64,000 nt of DNA from Takakia lepidozioides (Eukaryota; Streptophyta; Takakiopsida; Takakiales; Takakiaceae): positions 77,543,053 through 77,607,052 of the forward strand of contig CM060732.1 in NCBI GenBank assembly GCA_030704615.1. The letters are read 5' to 3'. Below the pieces are notes generated by a model, which was given only the letters and a program-made list of their open reading frames with translations, was not told where the DNA came from and did not search any database. Position 1 is the stretch's first letter. Every line of letters starts with the position of its first letter. The translations under genes and the position numbers were made by a program. Positions 1 through 11,040 of this stretch are shown in pieces.

Positions 1-1590
1 CTCTCTTCGTCGTCGTCACAGGCACAGGGATGGCACCGTGCTACACTGCTCTGCCAAGAGTGCAGGAGGATGTTGTGCTGAAGGCGCTTTACTGTCCTTG
101 CGGTGAAGTGGCGGGAAGCCTCACATCATGCAATAGATTATCGGGTCGGGCTGTGGAGGCGAAATGGGTATCCAGCTTGGCCAAGCCGAGCTCCAGACCC
201 TTGCGAGTTCCAATGGTAACGATGCCTCTCCACTTCAGGGATACCGGAGAAAGGTGCAGACATGTAATAAGCCTTTTGCGTGGTTTTGGTGGTCTTTCCT
301 GTCATGAGTTGGAGCGTCCTGAGTCTGTTCCTTCCGTGGTTGTTGAAGCATCAGCAGTTCACGTCTGCATTGTAGGATGTATTGATCTTCTTTCCTTTTC
401 TTGCATAAGAGAGAGAGTTAGCTGGCGCTTATTCAAATTCAATCACCGTCACTGTGGGTTTCGGAGCTCTCAGGGGTATCACAGGGTTGGTCCGAGAAAT
501 GCCGCCGCAAGGTCCGAGAAGAGCACGCATTTTTAGCCATTCGTCAATCTGTAGGGGTGGTTACTAGATATGGCTGGTTTTCCCTCTGGAGCAGTGCAGA
601 GCAACAATTTTCAGTCACAGATAAGGGGATAGAGAAAAATTTATATTCATGATGTGTTGGTTGGCTTTGGTTAAGCCTATACGCACTGGTGGTCCCAGAG
701 TGAGGGTGAGGTTTCTGTCTTAAAACTGGGCCTTCACACATGCCCATGTGCTCCCACACAGCCCTCGACAATTCTGTTACGAGGAATTATGTATCGATGT
801 GGAGTAAAAACTTCATTATAAACAACACTAGGCTGCTCTATCCCCCAACCAGAGACGGCCATGATACTAAACTGTGATTGCAGCCATCATATGCAATTGT
901 TAAAGGGCGGGACAGGAGAAAGAAAAAGAGAATTACATTATGGCCATCGGATGCCCTAAAGAGTGCCAATGGAACACGTTTCCACAACTGTCTGCAGAAC
1001 CACATCTATACAACCATGGTGAGAGAGATTGCATGGAGAAATTTGTTCATATTCCTCAAAAAGACTCAGACAAGTAGCAGCTGGTAAAGTTCTTTTGTAT
1101 TTGCATGTAGGCCAAAAAACGAGCAGAGATCAGCTCTGGCACCAGTTCTTCTCAGATCCTTCACAGTGGTGGGACAACAGGTTTGATAAGGTGAGGCTAT
1201 CTTCATTCAGTCAGAATGTGAGAACATGGCTTCATGACGTCATGTGGACTGATTATATCTTCAGTTGCTTACAGCAATGACAAATTTTCAGTCTTGAAAG
1301 AACAGCAATAGCACAGCTCTTGCCCTGTAAATTTGCTGAATTGTAAATAAACTTTAAGAAATCATAGTTCATTGTTCTTTCTTGTAAGCAGACAGTGAAG
1401 GTGAAATCTGAATGTTGTTTCGTGCTTCTTGCAACAAGCTTGTCGTTTTGGTGCTGTATATGCGATTGTTGAAGGTACAGTACTGAGCTTCCCATTGGTG
1501 GTTTTGACAGAGAAGTCCAAGAGCACCAGACTTCAGACACAAGCATTCAAAGGATGCCGTTTGGATAGAGGGTCGTTCGAAACCTCCTTG
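1..1590. other. Upstream region of the PPR gene, no gene recognised
   Basis: No protein family is recognisable in either strand. A 168-codon open frame at 30-536 (+) has no recognisable domain and low-complexity composition, so I do not call it. The frame of the downstream PPR gene stays open back to a TGA at 1505-1507 but holds no ATG upstream of 1643. This stretch probably contains promoter and 5' leader sequence of the PPR gene, but no TATA box can be assigned with confidence. Confidence 0.4.
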
Positions 1591-1642
1591 GGTGAAAACT
1601 GAGCTCGCGGAGCTGGCTCAAGGTCGAGGACATTGTGGTGAT

Positions 1643-4336
1643 ATGGGGCAGCTGAAAGACGCCCTGCACATTTTGAGCCAACAAACCATTTCAGCGGACT
1701 CTGGTACTTATTTCTGTCTACTGCAGGAGTGCATCAAAATGCGAGGCCTAGCAGATGGAAAGCAGGTGCATGCCCACATGATCAAAACTGGGTTCAAGCA
1801 AAATATCTTCCTTCTCAACACTCTTGTTAACATGTATGTCAAGTGCGGGAGCATGGTGGATGCACGCCTATTGTTTGACAAAATGTCCGAACGAGATGTT
1901 CTTACATGGACAGTAATGATGGCTGGGTATGCAAAGCATGGTTGTGACAGAGAGTCTTTGAAGATCTATGAACAAATGATATGGGAAGGAGTAGCACCAA
2001 ACAGGGTCACTTTCATCTGCGTCCTCAAGGTGTGTGGCAGGCTTAAGGCCCTGGAAATAGGCAAAAAGATCCATGCGGACATCGTCAAAGCTGGAATTGC
2101 ATCATATATCAAGTTGGAGAATACCCTTGTCTACATGTATGCCAGATGCGGAAGCATGAACGATGCTCGTGAAGTGTTTAACAACATGGCTCAACGGGAT
2201 GTGATCTCATGGAGTGCCATGATTGCCGGATATGCTAAGCACAGGTGTGGTAGGGAAGCTGTCGAGGTGTATGAGAAAATGATACAGGAAAGGGTCACAC
2301 CCGATAAGGTGACATTCATTTCTGTTGTCAATGCCTGTGCCTGTGTAGGAGCCCTGGAAAAGGGCAAGGACGTGCACATTGACATCATCAAAGCTCGGAT
2401 TGTGCCAGACATAATTCTGGAGACTGCTCTTATTGACATGTATGCCAAATGTGGGAGCATGAAGGAAGCACATCATGTGTTCAACAATATGGCTCTACGA
2501 AATGTGATCTCATGGAGTGCAATGATCGCAGGGTATGCCAAAGATGGGTGTGGGAGGCAGGCTTTGGATATCTACGAGCAAATGATAGGGGAAGGGTTGA
2601 CACCCGACCAGGTCACCTTCACTTGTGTTCTCAATGCCTGTGCCAGCCTGGCAGCCCTAGAAAAGGGCAAGGAGGTGCATGCTACCATCATCAAAGTTGG
2701 GCTTGCACCAGATATCATTATGGAGACTGCCCTTGCTGACATGTATGCCAAATGTGGGGGCATGAAGGATGCGGTGCAAGTCTTTGACAATATGGCTCAA
2801 CGAACTGTGGTCTCATGGAACGTCATGATCGCAGGATATGTTCAGCATGGATGTGGTAGGGAGGCTTTTGAAATTTATCAGCAGATGACAGAAGAGAAGG
2901 TGGACCCAAACAAGGTGACATTCAGTTGTGTTCTTAATGCATGTGCCAGCCTGGCAGACCTTCGAAAGGGAAGAGAGGTCCATACTGACATCACAAAAGC
3001 TGGAATCGCGCAAGATGTCATTCTGGACACTGCCCTTGTCGACATGTATTGCAAATGTGGGAGCACAAAGGATGCACGTCAAGTGTTTGACAATATGGCT
3101 CAAGGAAATGTGGTTTCATGGAGCGCCATGATCGCAGGATATGCTCAGAATCTGTGTGGGAGGGAGGCTTTGGAGATGTTTGAGCAAATGAGACGGGAAG
3201 GCATAACACCTAACAAGGTCACGTTCATTTCTGTTCTCAATGCTTGTGCCAGCCTGGCAGCCCTGGAAAAGGGCGTAGAGGTCCATGGTGACATCATCAA
3301 AGAAGGAATTGCACCAGATGTCATTCTGGAGAATAGCCTTGTTGACATGTATGCAAAATGCGGGAGCGTGAAGGATGCACGTCAAGTGCTCAACAATATG
3401 TCTCAACGAGATGTGGTTTCATGGAACGGAATGATCGCAGGATACGCCCAGCATGGGTTTGGTACTGAAGCCCTGCAAGCGTTTGTAGAAATGCAAGAGG
3501 AAAGATTGGAGCCAGACTGTATTACTTTTATATGTGTTCTCTCTGCATGTAGCCATGCTGGCCTTGTGGATGAAGGCCGTCACTTCTTTGATTCAATGAG
3601 TCGAGATCATGGCCTCACTCCTACAGTTGAGCATTATGCCTGCATCGTGGACCTTCTTGGCCGTGCAGGGCGATTGGCTGAGGCTGAGGTCTTCATTAAC
3701 AAAATGCCAATTGAACCAGGTGCTTCAGTGTGGGGGGCCTTGCTTGGTGCTTGCACAATTCATGGGGATGTGGAGGTAGCAGAACGTGTGGCGAAATGCC
3801 TTCTTAAGTTAAACCCAGAGGAGGCTGCAACTTATGTGCTGCTATCAAACATCTATGCTGCAGCTGGCAGGTGGGACGATACTGCAAAGGTGAGAAAACT
3901 GATGCAGGACAGAGGTATCAGAAAGGAACCAGGGTTCAGCTGCATTGAGGTGGGCGACCGGGAGCATAAATTCGTTGTAGATGACAGATTACATCCACAA
4001 ATTGAGGAAATCCATGCTGAGTTGAATAGATTGTCTGAATGTATGAAGGATGGCGGGTATGTGCCTGACACTCGCTTTGTATTGCATGATGTGGAGGAGG
4101 AGCTAAAGGAATTTTCTCTCTGCCACCATAGTGAGAAGCTAGCCATTGCTTTTGGGCTCATTAGCACACCCCCTGGCACAACTCTCCGTGTGATCAAGAA
4201 TCTTCGGGTGTGTGGTGACTGCCACATTGCCACCAAACTTATTTCAAAGATTGTAGGGCGCACTATTGTTGTACGGGATGCCAACCGCTTTCACCACTTT
4301 GAAAATGGGGTTTGTTCTTGTGGGGACTACTGGTGA
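1643..4336 (+). CDS. PLS-class pentatricopeptide repeat protein with C-terminal DYW deaminase domain
   Basis: Intronless gene of about 897 residues. PPR-DYW proteins bind organellar transcripts sequence-specifically and carry out C-to-U (or U-to-C) RNA editing in plastids or mitochondria. The ATG at 1643 is the first in-frame methionine; the longer frame from 1592 would need a GTG start. Repeats of P, L and S type fill residues about 30-700. Six units of exactly 101 codons begin near 1895, 2198, 2501, 2804, 3107 and 3410, each starting with a V(I/V/L)(S/T)W motif. E and PG-box segments follow. The DYW domain is complete: HSEKLA near residue 829 supplies the HxE catalytic and zinc residues, CGDCH near 857 the zinc cysteines, and the protein ends in CSCGDYW. 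No obvious targeting peptide is visible, so the N-terminus is uncertain. RNA target unknown. Confidence 0.93.
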   Translation: MGQLKDALHILSQQTISADSGTYFCLLQECIKMRGLADGKQVHAHMIKTGFKQNIFLLNTLVNMYVKCGSMVDARLLFDKMSERDVLTWTVMMAGYAKHGCDRESLKIYEQMIWEGVAPNRVTFICVLKVCGRLKALEIGKKIHADIVKAGIASYIKLENTLVYMYARCGSMNDAREVFNNMAQRDVISWSAMIAGYAKHRCGREAVEVYEKMIQERVTPDKVTFISVVNACACVGALEKGKDVHIDIIKARIVPDIILETALIDMYAKCGSMKEAHHVFNNMALRNVISWSAMIAGYAKDGCGRQALDIYEQMIGEGLTPDQVTFTCVLNACASLAALEKGKEVHATIIKVGLAPDIIMETALADMYAKCGGMKDAVQVFDNMAQRTVVSWNVMIAGYVQHGCGREAFEIYQQMTEEKVDPNKVTFSCVLNACASLADLRKGREVHTDITKAGIAQDVILDTALVDMYCKCGSTKDARQVFDNMAQGNVVSWSAMIAGYAQNLCGREALEMFEQMRREGITPNKVTFISVLNACASLAALEKGVEVHGDIIKEGIAPDVILENSLVDMYAKCGSVKDARQVLNNMSQRDVVSWNGMIAGYAQHGFGTEALQAFVEMQEERLEPDCITFICVLSACSHAGLVDEGRHFFDSMSRDHGLTPTVEHYACIVDLLGRAGRLAEAEVFINKMPIEPGASVWGALLGACTIHGDVEVAERVAKCLLKLNPEEAATYVLLSNIYAAAGRWDDTAKVRKLMQDRGIRKEPGFSCIEVGDREHKFVVDDRLHPQIEEIHAELNRLSECMKDGGYVPDTRFVLHDVEEELKEFSLCHHSEKLAIAFGLISTPPGTTLRVIKNLRVCGDCHIATKLISKIVGRTIVVRDANRFHHFENGVCSCGDYW

Positions 4337-6040
4337 AAAGATGTTTTTCTGGAAAGGTGCGAGTATCTTGCCTCGTTCATTGATCTGTGGAGCTACTCGG
4401 TTCAACCACCATTTCCTGAGAATATTGACCATGATGCACTGTTGAGGGCATTTCCTGTGGCATATTCACAGGAAATGATAGTGGGGTCTACCCAGCATAG
4501 GTGCGAAGGTAGGCCAATATGCACTTGACTGAAGGAGGGATTTTTTACTGACTCTGGTGATAGCGGAAGGAAACCAGAGTGTGGTCCCAATTCTGGTGTG
4601 GGTGGGTAGTGGAGCTTCTAGCTCCGCAGGCCCCTGGAGTGGGTGGCCTGGGACTTAGCCGATTAACCTTATTTGGCACTTCGGATGACAGCAGATTTTG
4701 CACGGAACAGTAGCCCGAAGGATACCCACAGTTCCATGGGACTCCAAAGAGGAGAGCAAGGAACATCCAGTATCTCAATACACATTGACAATGCCTCCTT
4801 GTACAGATGCTTTGTGCCAACACCTCATTGCCTCACACCTGCGTAGACAGTTGAGCTTAATGCACCTGTACGCGCCACGGCTGAGCTGCCACATGGGTTT
4901 TGACATCCTCCTCAAATCGATCAACCAGAGTCTTTCCACATTGAGACTCCACATCACCATGTCATTATACCTGGCCTGAAATTTCCCAAGAGCTACAGCT
5001 CCACGAATTTGTAGAAGAGTCAAAGACAAAAACAGGGGTGCATGAGGCTCACTCCAAGTATAGAACCCTTGAACAAAAATCTAGATCTCCATCAAAGAAC
5101 ATACATGTCCTAATGGGTTCTACAAAACTGCAATTCGCTAGAGGCAGCCTTTGCCACCGTGACCAGCTGAACAGATTAATCACAACAAACACATTAACAA
5201 CCCCCTCCATCAATCAAACCAAATCTCCTCCAGATGTGACCACCGTGACCAAAATAAATGAAGCTCACGGACAAGAAAGTTCCCAATAAACAATTTGCCA
5301 TGCACATTGCTGCGGATTGTATGCACAATAATATTGTCTTCGGTACTAATTGAGCTAGTCCATAATATGATCTAGTGATGGTACCTGTTCAATGTTTCCA
5401 TTTTTTAGTGCAGGCTATTTAGGTACTAAATAGTAAGTTGGAGGCGGGAGAGGCCACACAGCCATCCCCCTCATTTGTATATCCTCTCCAGGGCGGTGGT
5501 CGCTCCCACCATATCTATTTCCTTGACCTTCAAAACCCCCCCAAACAATTCTTGTGTACTTATGGTCTTTCAAGCAAGAGAGATTAACGAGGAAAGCCCT
5601 ATTGAAAGGGGTTGATGGAGGTCTTTAGACAGCTCAACTAGGACAGTATAAGGGTACTCCATCTCCAGGACAAACAGAGCATTTGTAGAAGGTCAATTGC
5701 TAGTAAACTTTTGCTAATTGAGAAATGTCCTACTCATTTCTCATATGGCTTGGCAGATTTTTGGGCAATGAACCATGTTATTATTGCCTCTTGAAGGAAG
5801 CATTAAGTAAAGTATGACACCCCAAAAGAAGCGTACATTATGTTGCCTCTTCAACTACTGTCTTCCATTGGAAAGTGGACAATTTGCACTCTACATCACC
5901 TAGGTTATGCAGAGGCAAGGCACCAACTCCCAACCACTAAGATACTTGCCCTCGTGCTAATATATAACTAAGATAAGGTGCAAACTTGGTTGTAGGTGGG
6001 CATTGTTTGATTCAAAATTTTAAGCAGTTCTTGGACCGAC
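4337..6040. other. 3' flank and intergenic region, no gene recognised
   Basis: After the PPR stop codon this is moderately AT-rich sequence with only short chance open frames. The first few hundred bases probably include the 3' untranslated region; no polyadenylation signal can be assigned with confidence. No repeat boundary or protein similarity was found. Confidence 0.35.
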
Positions 6041-6044
6041 TAGT

Positions 6045-6470
6045 GAGAGTAGGCCCAATGGTTAGAGCATGCCCAGCAAGAGGCTCACTGAACTGCCGCG
6101 CTATCGCTATGCTCGCGAGGCGTATGGTGAGGCAGGCAACCTAGATAGCGCGTCGGCTGGCAAGAGCCCCAGCGGGCAACGCACCCTTACCAAAGGGGAG
6201 TAATGGCGCAGGCTGAGGTGACCGTGGGCCCCGCCACCTGCCCCGCCACTCGTCGAAATCTGTGAGGCCCAGTGGTAGATAGCGGGGGAGAATGCCACGC
6301 TCCAAAACTCGTGTAGATACCACGGGAGTGCGTGAGGGTCACCATTTTGAAGCGTGTGAAGTGTTGTTGGGGACGCGCGATTTCGGCGGCCGCGCTATTT
6401 TGATGATTGCGCGCCAGATAGCTTAGGGCTACAAATGGTTGTGGGTTCAAAACCAGTAAGCAGGGACATT
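6045..6470 (+). repeat. Possible tRNA-derived SINE interrupted by a GC-rich insert
   Basis: A pol III A-box-like motif TGGTTAGAGCATG lies near 6058 and a B-box-like motif GGGTTCAAAACC near 6441. Normally they lie 30-60 bases apart; here about 370 bases separate them, and the intervening part (about 6090-6400) is much more GC-rich than its flanks. The nonamer CCGCGCTAT occurs at both edges of the GC-rich part, which could be a target duplication. No matching terminal inverted repeats were found. The interpretation is tentative. Confidence 0.28.
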
Positions 6471-6730
6471 GAATGTCACCCATTATAGCTAACTCAAGTA
6501 AGAGGTATCGGGTCAGTCGATAATAATATTTTGAAATTCGCTGTTTTTCTAACAGTCTTACGAGTTTTTAAGTTACTCAACAGCAATTTATCTTTTTTCT
6601 AGAACTCCGTCTCATTTAGTCCGGCCATCCTTTTCATAACTGGGTTGGCTAAAAATGCGGACGCATTGCCGAAGCAAGCGTAAATTATGGTGTCACTTGA
6701 CCTCGCTTTCCATTTACTGGGAAGGATGTC

Positions 6731-7283
6731 ACCTATTGTAGCATTTCTAGTTGGCGGGAAATGTCAGTACTGTGCTATTTGAAAGAGGACCAAGCTGTGT
6801 GCGATTACTCAAGAATCCTAACCGTTAGGGCAAGCAAGAACCCCAATAGCACCTAGCTTATAGTCAGGCTAAGACGTCCGTCTCCCACACTTGTGCAGTG
6901 TGCTTTTAGGGCGTGTTGTCAAAGCTTATGAGAGCTTTGTGTCTAGAGAACTTTGTTGCACTTCATGGTGCCAATGTTTGGTACATTGTGAGAAGTGATT
7001 CGTTGTAATACAATATGCTTGCTAAAGATACCGTGTGTAAGTGTGTGCTGCCTGCTAGGAATGCTTTATACTCCAATAGGTTATGGGTCCTAGCACGTCT
7101 TCATTATTGCGCCGTAGCTTATTCTATCTTTATTTGCTTCAAGCGTGTAAACTGCAGAGGTCGTTTCTGCTGTTAAATATATTCTTTGTTCAAAAGTCAT
7201 CCATATTGTCGTATCTCCAGATACTCTCTTTGATGTCGTAACTGCAGACGGTCGTTTCTGCGTTCTTTCTTAGGTCCTACGTC
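6731..7283 (+). mobile_element. Truncated Ty1/copia LTR and leader (+ strand copy)
   Basis: This stretch matches, in inverted orientation, the LTR and leader at 10035-10570, up to the gag start codon at 7284. The LTR part ends near 7196 (…AAAAGTCA); the leader then runs to the gag ATG. The 5' end is truncated: homology begins abruptly at 6731, while the other copy continues to 10619. No partner LTR in the same orientation was found downstream, so this is a 5' remnant rather than a complete element. Confidence 0.6.
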
Positions 7284-8060
7284 ATGGGTGACAATGCTAG
7301 GGATCTGGGAAACATAAATAGGTATAACGGTGAGAACTTCCATATGTGGAAGTTTCAAATGCGTGCGGTGTTCTACGGGGAAGATTTGATGAGCATAGTC
7401 GATGGCTCTGAGCCAAATCCATCCGCCACTGCTGAAGCTGCTCAACGAGCAGACTGGAAGAAGCGTGACAATCAGGCTATCAACCTGTTATGTTCCTCTG
7501 TAGATAAGGCATATCTAAAGAATATCATGTCTTGCACTACTTCCAAGGCAATCTGGGATAAGTTGACGCTCCTGCATGAGCAAAACTTGTCTGAGAACGT
7601 TCATTCCCTACAGCAGAGTTTCTTTAAGTGTGAGCTTCGAGACAGTGAGGGTATTGCTAGTTTTCTTGGTCAGCTAGAGATCCTTACTACTAAGTTAGCA
7701 GCTCGTGGTAACACTGCTTTTAATGACGATGCGGTCATAGCTAAGATTCTAGCTGCTAAGTTGCTTTCTGGCTATGACAGTCTTCTTTCGGCCTAGGAAG
7801 TCACTCCCGTAGTAGAAAGAACCTTTGACACCCTCACTATGAGATTGTTGACAGTTGAGTCTAGACTCAAGTAGTGAAACACTGCTGAAATCTCCTCCAC
7901 GGCTACATACGTAGCAGTGGCAGCTTCATCCGCTTCATCCGGTTCTGGTAGTAACCTAGACTCCTCTTCTACATCGGATGGGGCATCCAAGTATACCAAA
8001 GAGGAGAGAGCCCGGCGTCGTAGAGAAGTAGATGGTCTCATTCTTCATACCAGCGATCAC
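7284..8060 (+). pseudogene. Ty1/copia gag remnant
   Basis: An open frame of 170 codons (7284-7796) begins MGDNARDLGNINRYNG and continues with the FHMWKFQM motif and the acidic, helix-rich layout of the copia capsid region (UBN2/DUF4219-like). A TAG at 7794 interrupts it. Gag-like sequence resumes in the same frame for about 25 codons and then ends in tandem stops near 7875. A serine-rich and basic stretch continues in another register to about 8060. The zinc-knuckle region is not recognisable and no protease or integrase follows. It lies directly downstream of the truncated LTR at 6731. Confidence 0.7.
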
Positions 8061-8379
8061 AAGTTTTGTGAAGGATGCGTCTATCATAATAATGATAGTG
8101 TTAAGCAGCACCGAATAGCATTCCACTTGGACGATCCTCGACAGAAGACGACAGCCCCAGGTGATCTCATCCACACTCTAATTCTTCACACTTGTACGTT
8201 GTCTCGAACTTTATCTTTGTTGGAGGTTGTTTCGAGTTTCAATTTTCTTCAACTTGTTTTTGAGTTTACATTTTATTGGATGTTATTGTATTTCCATTTC
8301 TTTCGTTTGTTTCTTCTGTTCAAGTTATCTGAAGTTTCTTTAAGGGAGCACGTTGGGGGGGGGGGTTTTCTTGTAATGG

Positions 8380-8697
8380 CCAACGATATTCTGGCCAAGG
8401 GTATTGTCCCAAGGGGTTATTGCTTTTATATTCAAAAAATGGGAAAGAGATCTAATCTCAAATTACAGGCCTATAACTCTTCTAAATTCTACCTACAAGA
8501 TCATCGCTAAGTCTCTAACTACGAGGCTGCAGTCTTTTCTACAAAAAATGGTTTGTCCTGAACAGACTGGTTTCATGAAGAATAGGCTAATTCGAGATAA
8601 CATTCTTCTCGCAATCGAGGCCTTGCACCATGTTTTTGACCTAGCCTTGCTTATGCTGGATTTCAAAAAAGCATTTGACAACGTTATTACTTAACTA
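8380..8697 (+). pseudogene. LINE (non-LTR retrotransposon) reverse-transcriptase fragment
   Basis: The open frame 8404-8694 reads through the conserved LINE reverse-transcriptase blocks: NYRPITLLNSTYKIIAK, then PEQTGFMKNRLIRDNILLA, then LDFKKAFDNV. It corresponds to the fingers and palm start of an L1-type RT. It breaks off before the catalytic FADD box, and a frame change just upstream separates related residues. A long G run at 8346-8358 precedes it. Clearly a fragment. Confidence 0.8.
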
Positions 8698-8799
8698 GAC
8701 CTCCTTTCTTCTGGGTGTTATGACCAAATTTCGGATTTGCTGGTTCCTTCCTGTCTTGGGTTCAAATTCTCCTATCTTCGGGTTCGAGCAAAGGTGGCG

Positions 8800-9711
8800 T
8801 GCTAGATTGTGAGCAGGTCACGTGAGCAGAAAACACTGTGAGCAGAAAATACTGTGAGCAGAATTCTACTCACGTTCCTCGGAAAGGTTTCGTCTGCAGC
8901 AATCTCACAAGACGATTCCTTCTCGGCATATCAGCTTTTCTACCCATGGTGACACAATGGTTTTTGTTGGCAGAAAAGTTGATGTATTGAGTAGAAATCA
9001 CAACTTGGGAAGTGTGCACGTAAGCTGTGGCATCCTGTGGATGCCTTTCTAGAAAGGCTTTATGCACAACGTTGTGCTAACCCCACTTTCCATGTAGTCT
9101 GCAGGCACGAAGCAAGGCCCCCCCACACTAACATGTATGGGTCCATTGGCAGTTTGGCAATCAAATCGCCTACCTCATCTAATATCCCCGGGCGGCCAAG
9201 AACCTCCACCATGACCAGTAATCCCACATGACTGCAAGCAGAGATAAGTGGAATAAATGTGATATTGTCTAATGTATGATGCAATTCCTACTTTGATGAG
9301 ATGAGCATGGACTTGTTTGCCCTTCCCCAGGTATCCAAGGTTGGCACATACATTGACTCCGCTAATGAAAGTGACCATGATCGTTCGCACCCCTTTCTGT
9401 GACCTTCCTATGTTGCATCATGTGTTCCATCTCCACTAAGTGAATTTGCTCAACCACATCACAGAGAGTCATCGCAATGGTATGTCTGAATGGTTACTTG
9501 AATGTTCGGACAAGAGCCTTTGATGCTCATTGCATTGTCTGTGTCTATCTCGCTTCAACCACTGATTTGTTTTTGCACCCTACTTGTTTCCTTGTCATCC
9601 GCGGTATTAGGTGCTCAGTACAACTTCAATCCGCGGTTATAGGCCCCCAGCTGTGATCATTCATTCGTGAGCAGAAAAGTGCTCACGACTTCTCATGCTC
9701 ACGTTCTAGCA
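8800..9711. mobile_element. Candidate TIR-bounded non-autonomous DNA element carrying a PPR fragment
   Basis: The left end reads TGCTAGATTGTGAGCAG and the right end, reverse-complemented, reads TGCTAGAACGTGAGCA, so the termini are imperfect inverted repeats. Just inside each end a GTGAGCAGAAAA motif repeats (three to four times between 8813 and 8860, once near 9667). No convincing target-site duplication flanks 8800 and 9711, so superfamily and exact ends are uncertain. The interior holds the antisense PPR fragment at 9060-9390. Confidence 0.4.
9060..9390 (-). pseudogene. PPR protein fragment
   Basis: Minus-strand translation gives VTFISGVNVCANLGYLGKG followed by VHAHLIKVGIAS. After a gap and frame change, it gives ITFIPLISACSHVGLL and a segment around the DLIAKLP and VWGGL motifs typical of the last PLS repeats before the E domain. 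The middle of the protein is missing and no start, DYW domain or stop context is present. It is a decayed, internally deleted copy of a gene of the type at 1643-4336, enclosed by the inverted ends at 8800 and 9711. Confidence 0.75.
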
Positions 9712-9917
9712 TCTCCCACTCAAAACGGCCATAAGTTCATCTGTTAGGGAGAATATGTGATTAGAAGAATGTGGCCCATCAGACCCTACTCATCGAGGGT
9801 TTTACACGCGTATCAAGACCTTGCCGCAGACATTGCAGTTTGCGAGATCTCAACGATGCTATGAACAAATCAAAACAAACTACCAAACTTAATGTATTGA
9901 TGGTGGATGTCATGAAA

Positions 9918-10619
9918 CGCTCATCAAATCTTTCCCGTAGAACACCACACGCATTTGGAACTTCCACATATGGAAGTTCTCACCGTTATACCTATCTATG
10001 TTTCGGCCCAGATCCCTAGCTACATTGTCACCCATGACGTAGGACATAAGAAAGAACGCAGAAACGACCGTATGCAGTTACGACATAAAAGAGAGTCTCT
10101 GGAGATACGACAACAGGGACGACTTTTGAACAAAGAATATACTTAATAGCAGAAACGACCTCTGCAGTTTACACGCTTGAAGCAAATAAAGATAGAATAA
10201 GTTGGGGCGTAGTAAGGAAGACGTGCTAGGACCCATAACCTATTGGAGTATAAAACATTCCCAGCAGACAACATGCACTTACACATGGTATCTTTAACAA
10301 GCATATTGTATTACAACGAAGCACTTCTCACGACGTACCAAACATTGGTACCATAGACACAAAGCTCTCCTAAACTCTGACAGCAGACCCTAAAAGCACA
10401 CTGCACAAGTGTGGGAAACGGACGTCTTAGCCTGACTATAAGCTAGGTGCTATTGGGGTTCTTGCTTGCCCTGACGGCTAGGATTCTTGAGCGGTCGCAC
10501 ACAGCTTGGTCATCTTTCAAACAACACAGTATTGTGCTGGCATTTCCCGCCAACTGGAAATGCTACAATACTCCCACTCAGCACTGTGCTGAACAATTTG
10601 AAAGTTAGGAACGTTACCA
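9918..10619 (-). mobile_element. Ty1/copia LTR followed by gag start (- strand copy)
   Basis: On the minus strand the LTR starts at 10619 (TGGTAACGTTCC) directly after a purine-rich tract AAGTGGGAGAG that fits a polypurine tract, and ends near 10127. A leader and a gag start codon at 10035 follow, with the FHMWKFQM motif, before homology stops near 9918. The sequence matches 6731-7394 in inverted orientation. One LTR thus lies between a copia 3' end (RNase H at 10650-11035) and a copia 5' end (gag). Confidence 0.65.
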
Positions 10620-10649
10620 CTCTCCCACTTCAGCACATGTGTTGGTGTT

Positions 10650-11035
10650 CTAGCCACTTCCAGAAGTGATGCCCATGAGTGCACGAAGTCGTTGGAAGCA
10701 ATCACGAGACAAAGGTTTGGTGAGGATGTCCGTTGCTTGGTCATCTGTTGGGATGTAGATCATAGCTAGCGTCCCATCTACGTGTCTCTCCCAAATGATA
10801 TGGAACTTGAGGCTGATATGCTTGGTATGTTTATGAAAAACCGGATTCACAACCAAACAAATGGCCGACTGATTGTTGCTGTATAGTGGTGTTGGAGCTA
10901 GCTGTGGGTATCCGAGGTCGTCGAGGAGTCCACGAAGCCATCGTAGCTCGCTGCTAGCCAAATGTGCTGCTACATATTCGGTAGTACTTGCAGCGGTGCA
11001 AGTTTGCTTCCTGCTTCCCCATGCGACAGCTCCAC
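10650..11035 (-). pseudogene. Ty1/copia RNase H fragment
   Basis: Minus-strand reading gives the copia RNase H signature: WGSRKQTCTAASTTEYVA, then ASSELRWLRGLLDDLG, then SNNQSAICL, then HKHTKHISLKFH and DQATDILTKPLS. This is the C-terminal end of pol, and the LTR at 10619 follows immediately as expected for an intact 3' end. Upstream (above about 11040) the pol homology stops, so reverse transcriptase and integrase are missing. Confidence 0.85.
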
Positions 11036-11040
11036 CTTAG

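Noticed and set aside
30-536. 168-codon plus-strand open frame
   Set aside because: No recognisable domain, no splice context, and a Cys/Ser/Arg-rich composition typical of chance frames.
1592-1642. Extension of the PPR gene to a GTG start at 1592
   Set aside because: Plant nuclear genes start at ATG; the first in-frame ATG is at 1643.
2191-3406. Several antisense frames of 60-96 codons opposite the PPR gene
   Set aside because: They repeat with the 303-bp periodicity of the sense gene and are shadows of its repeats.
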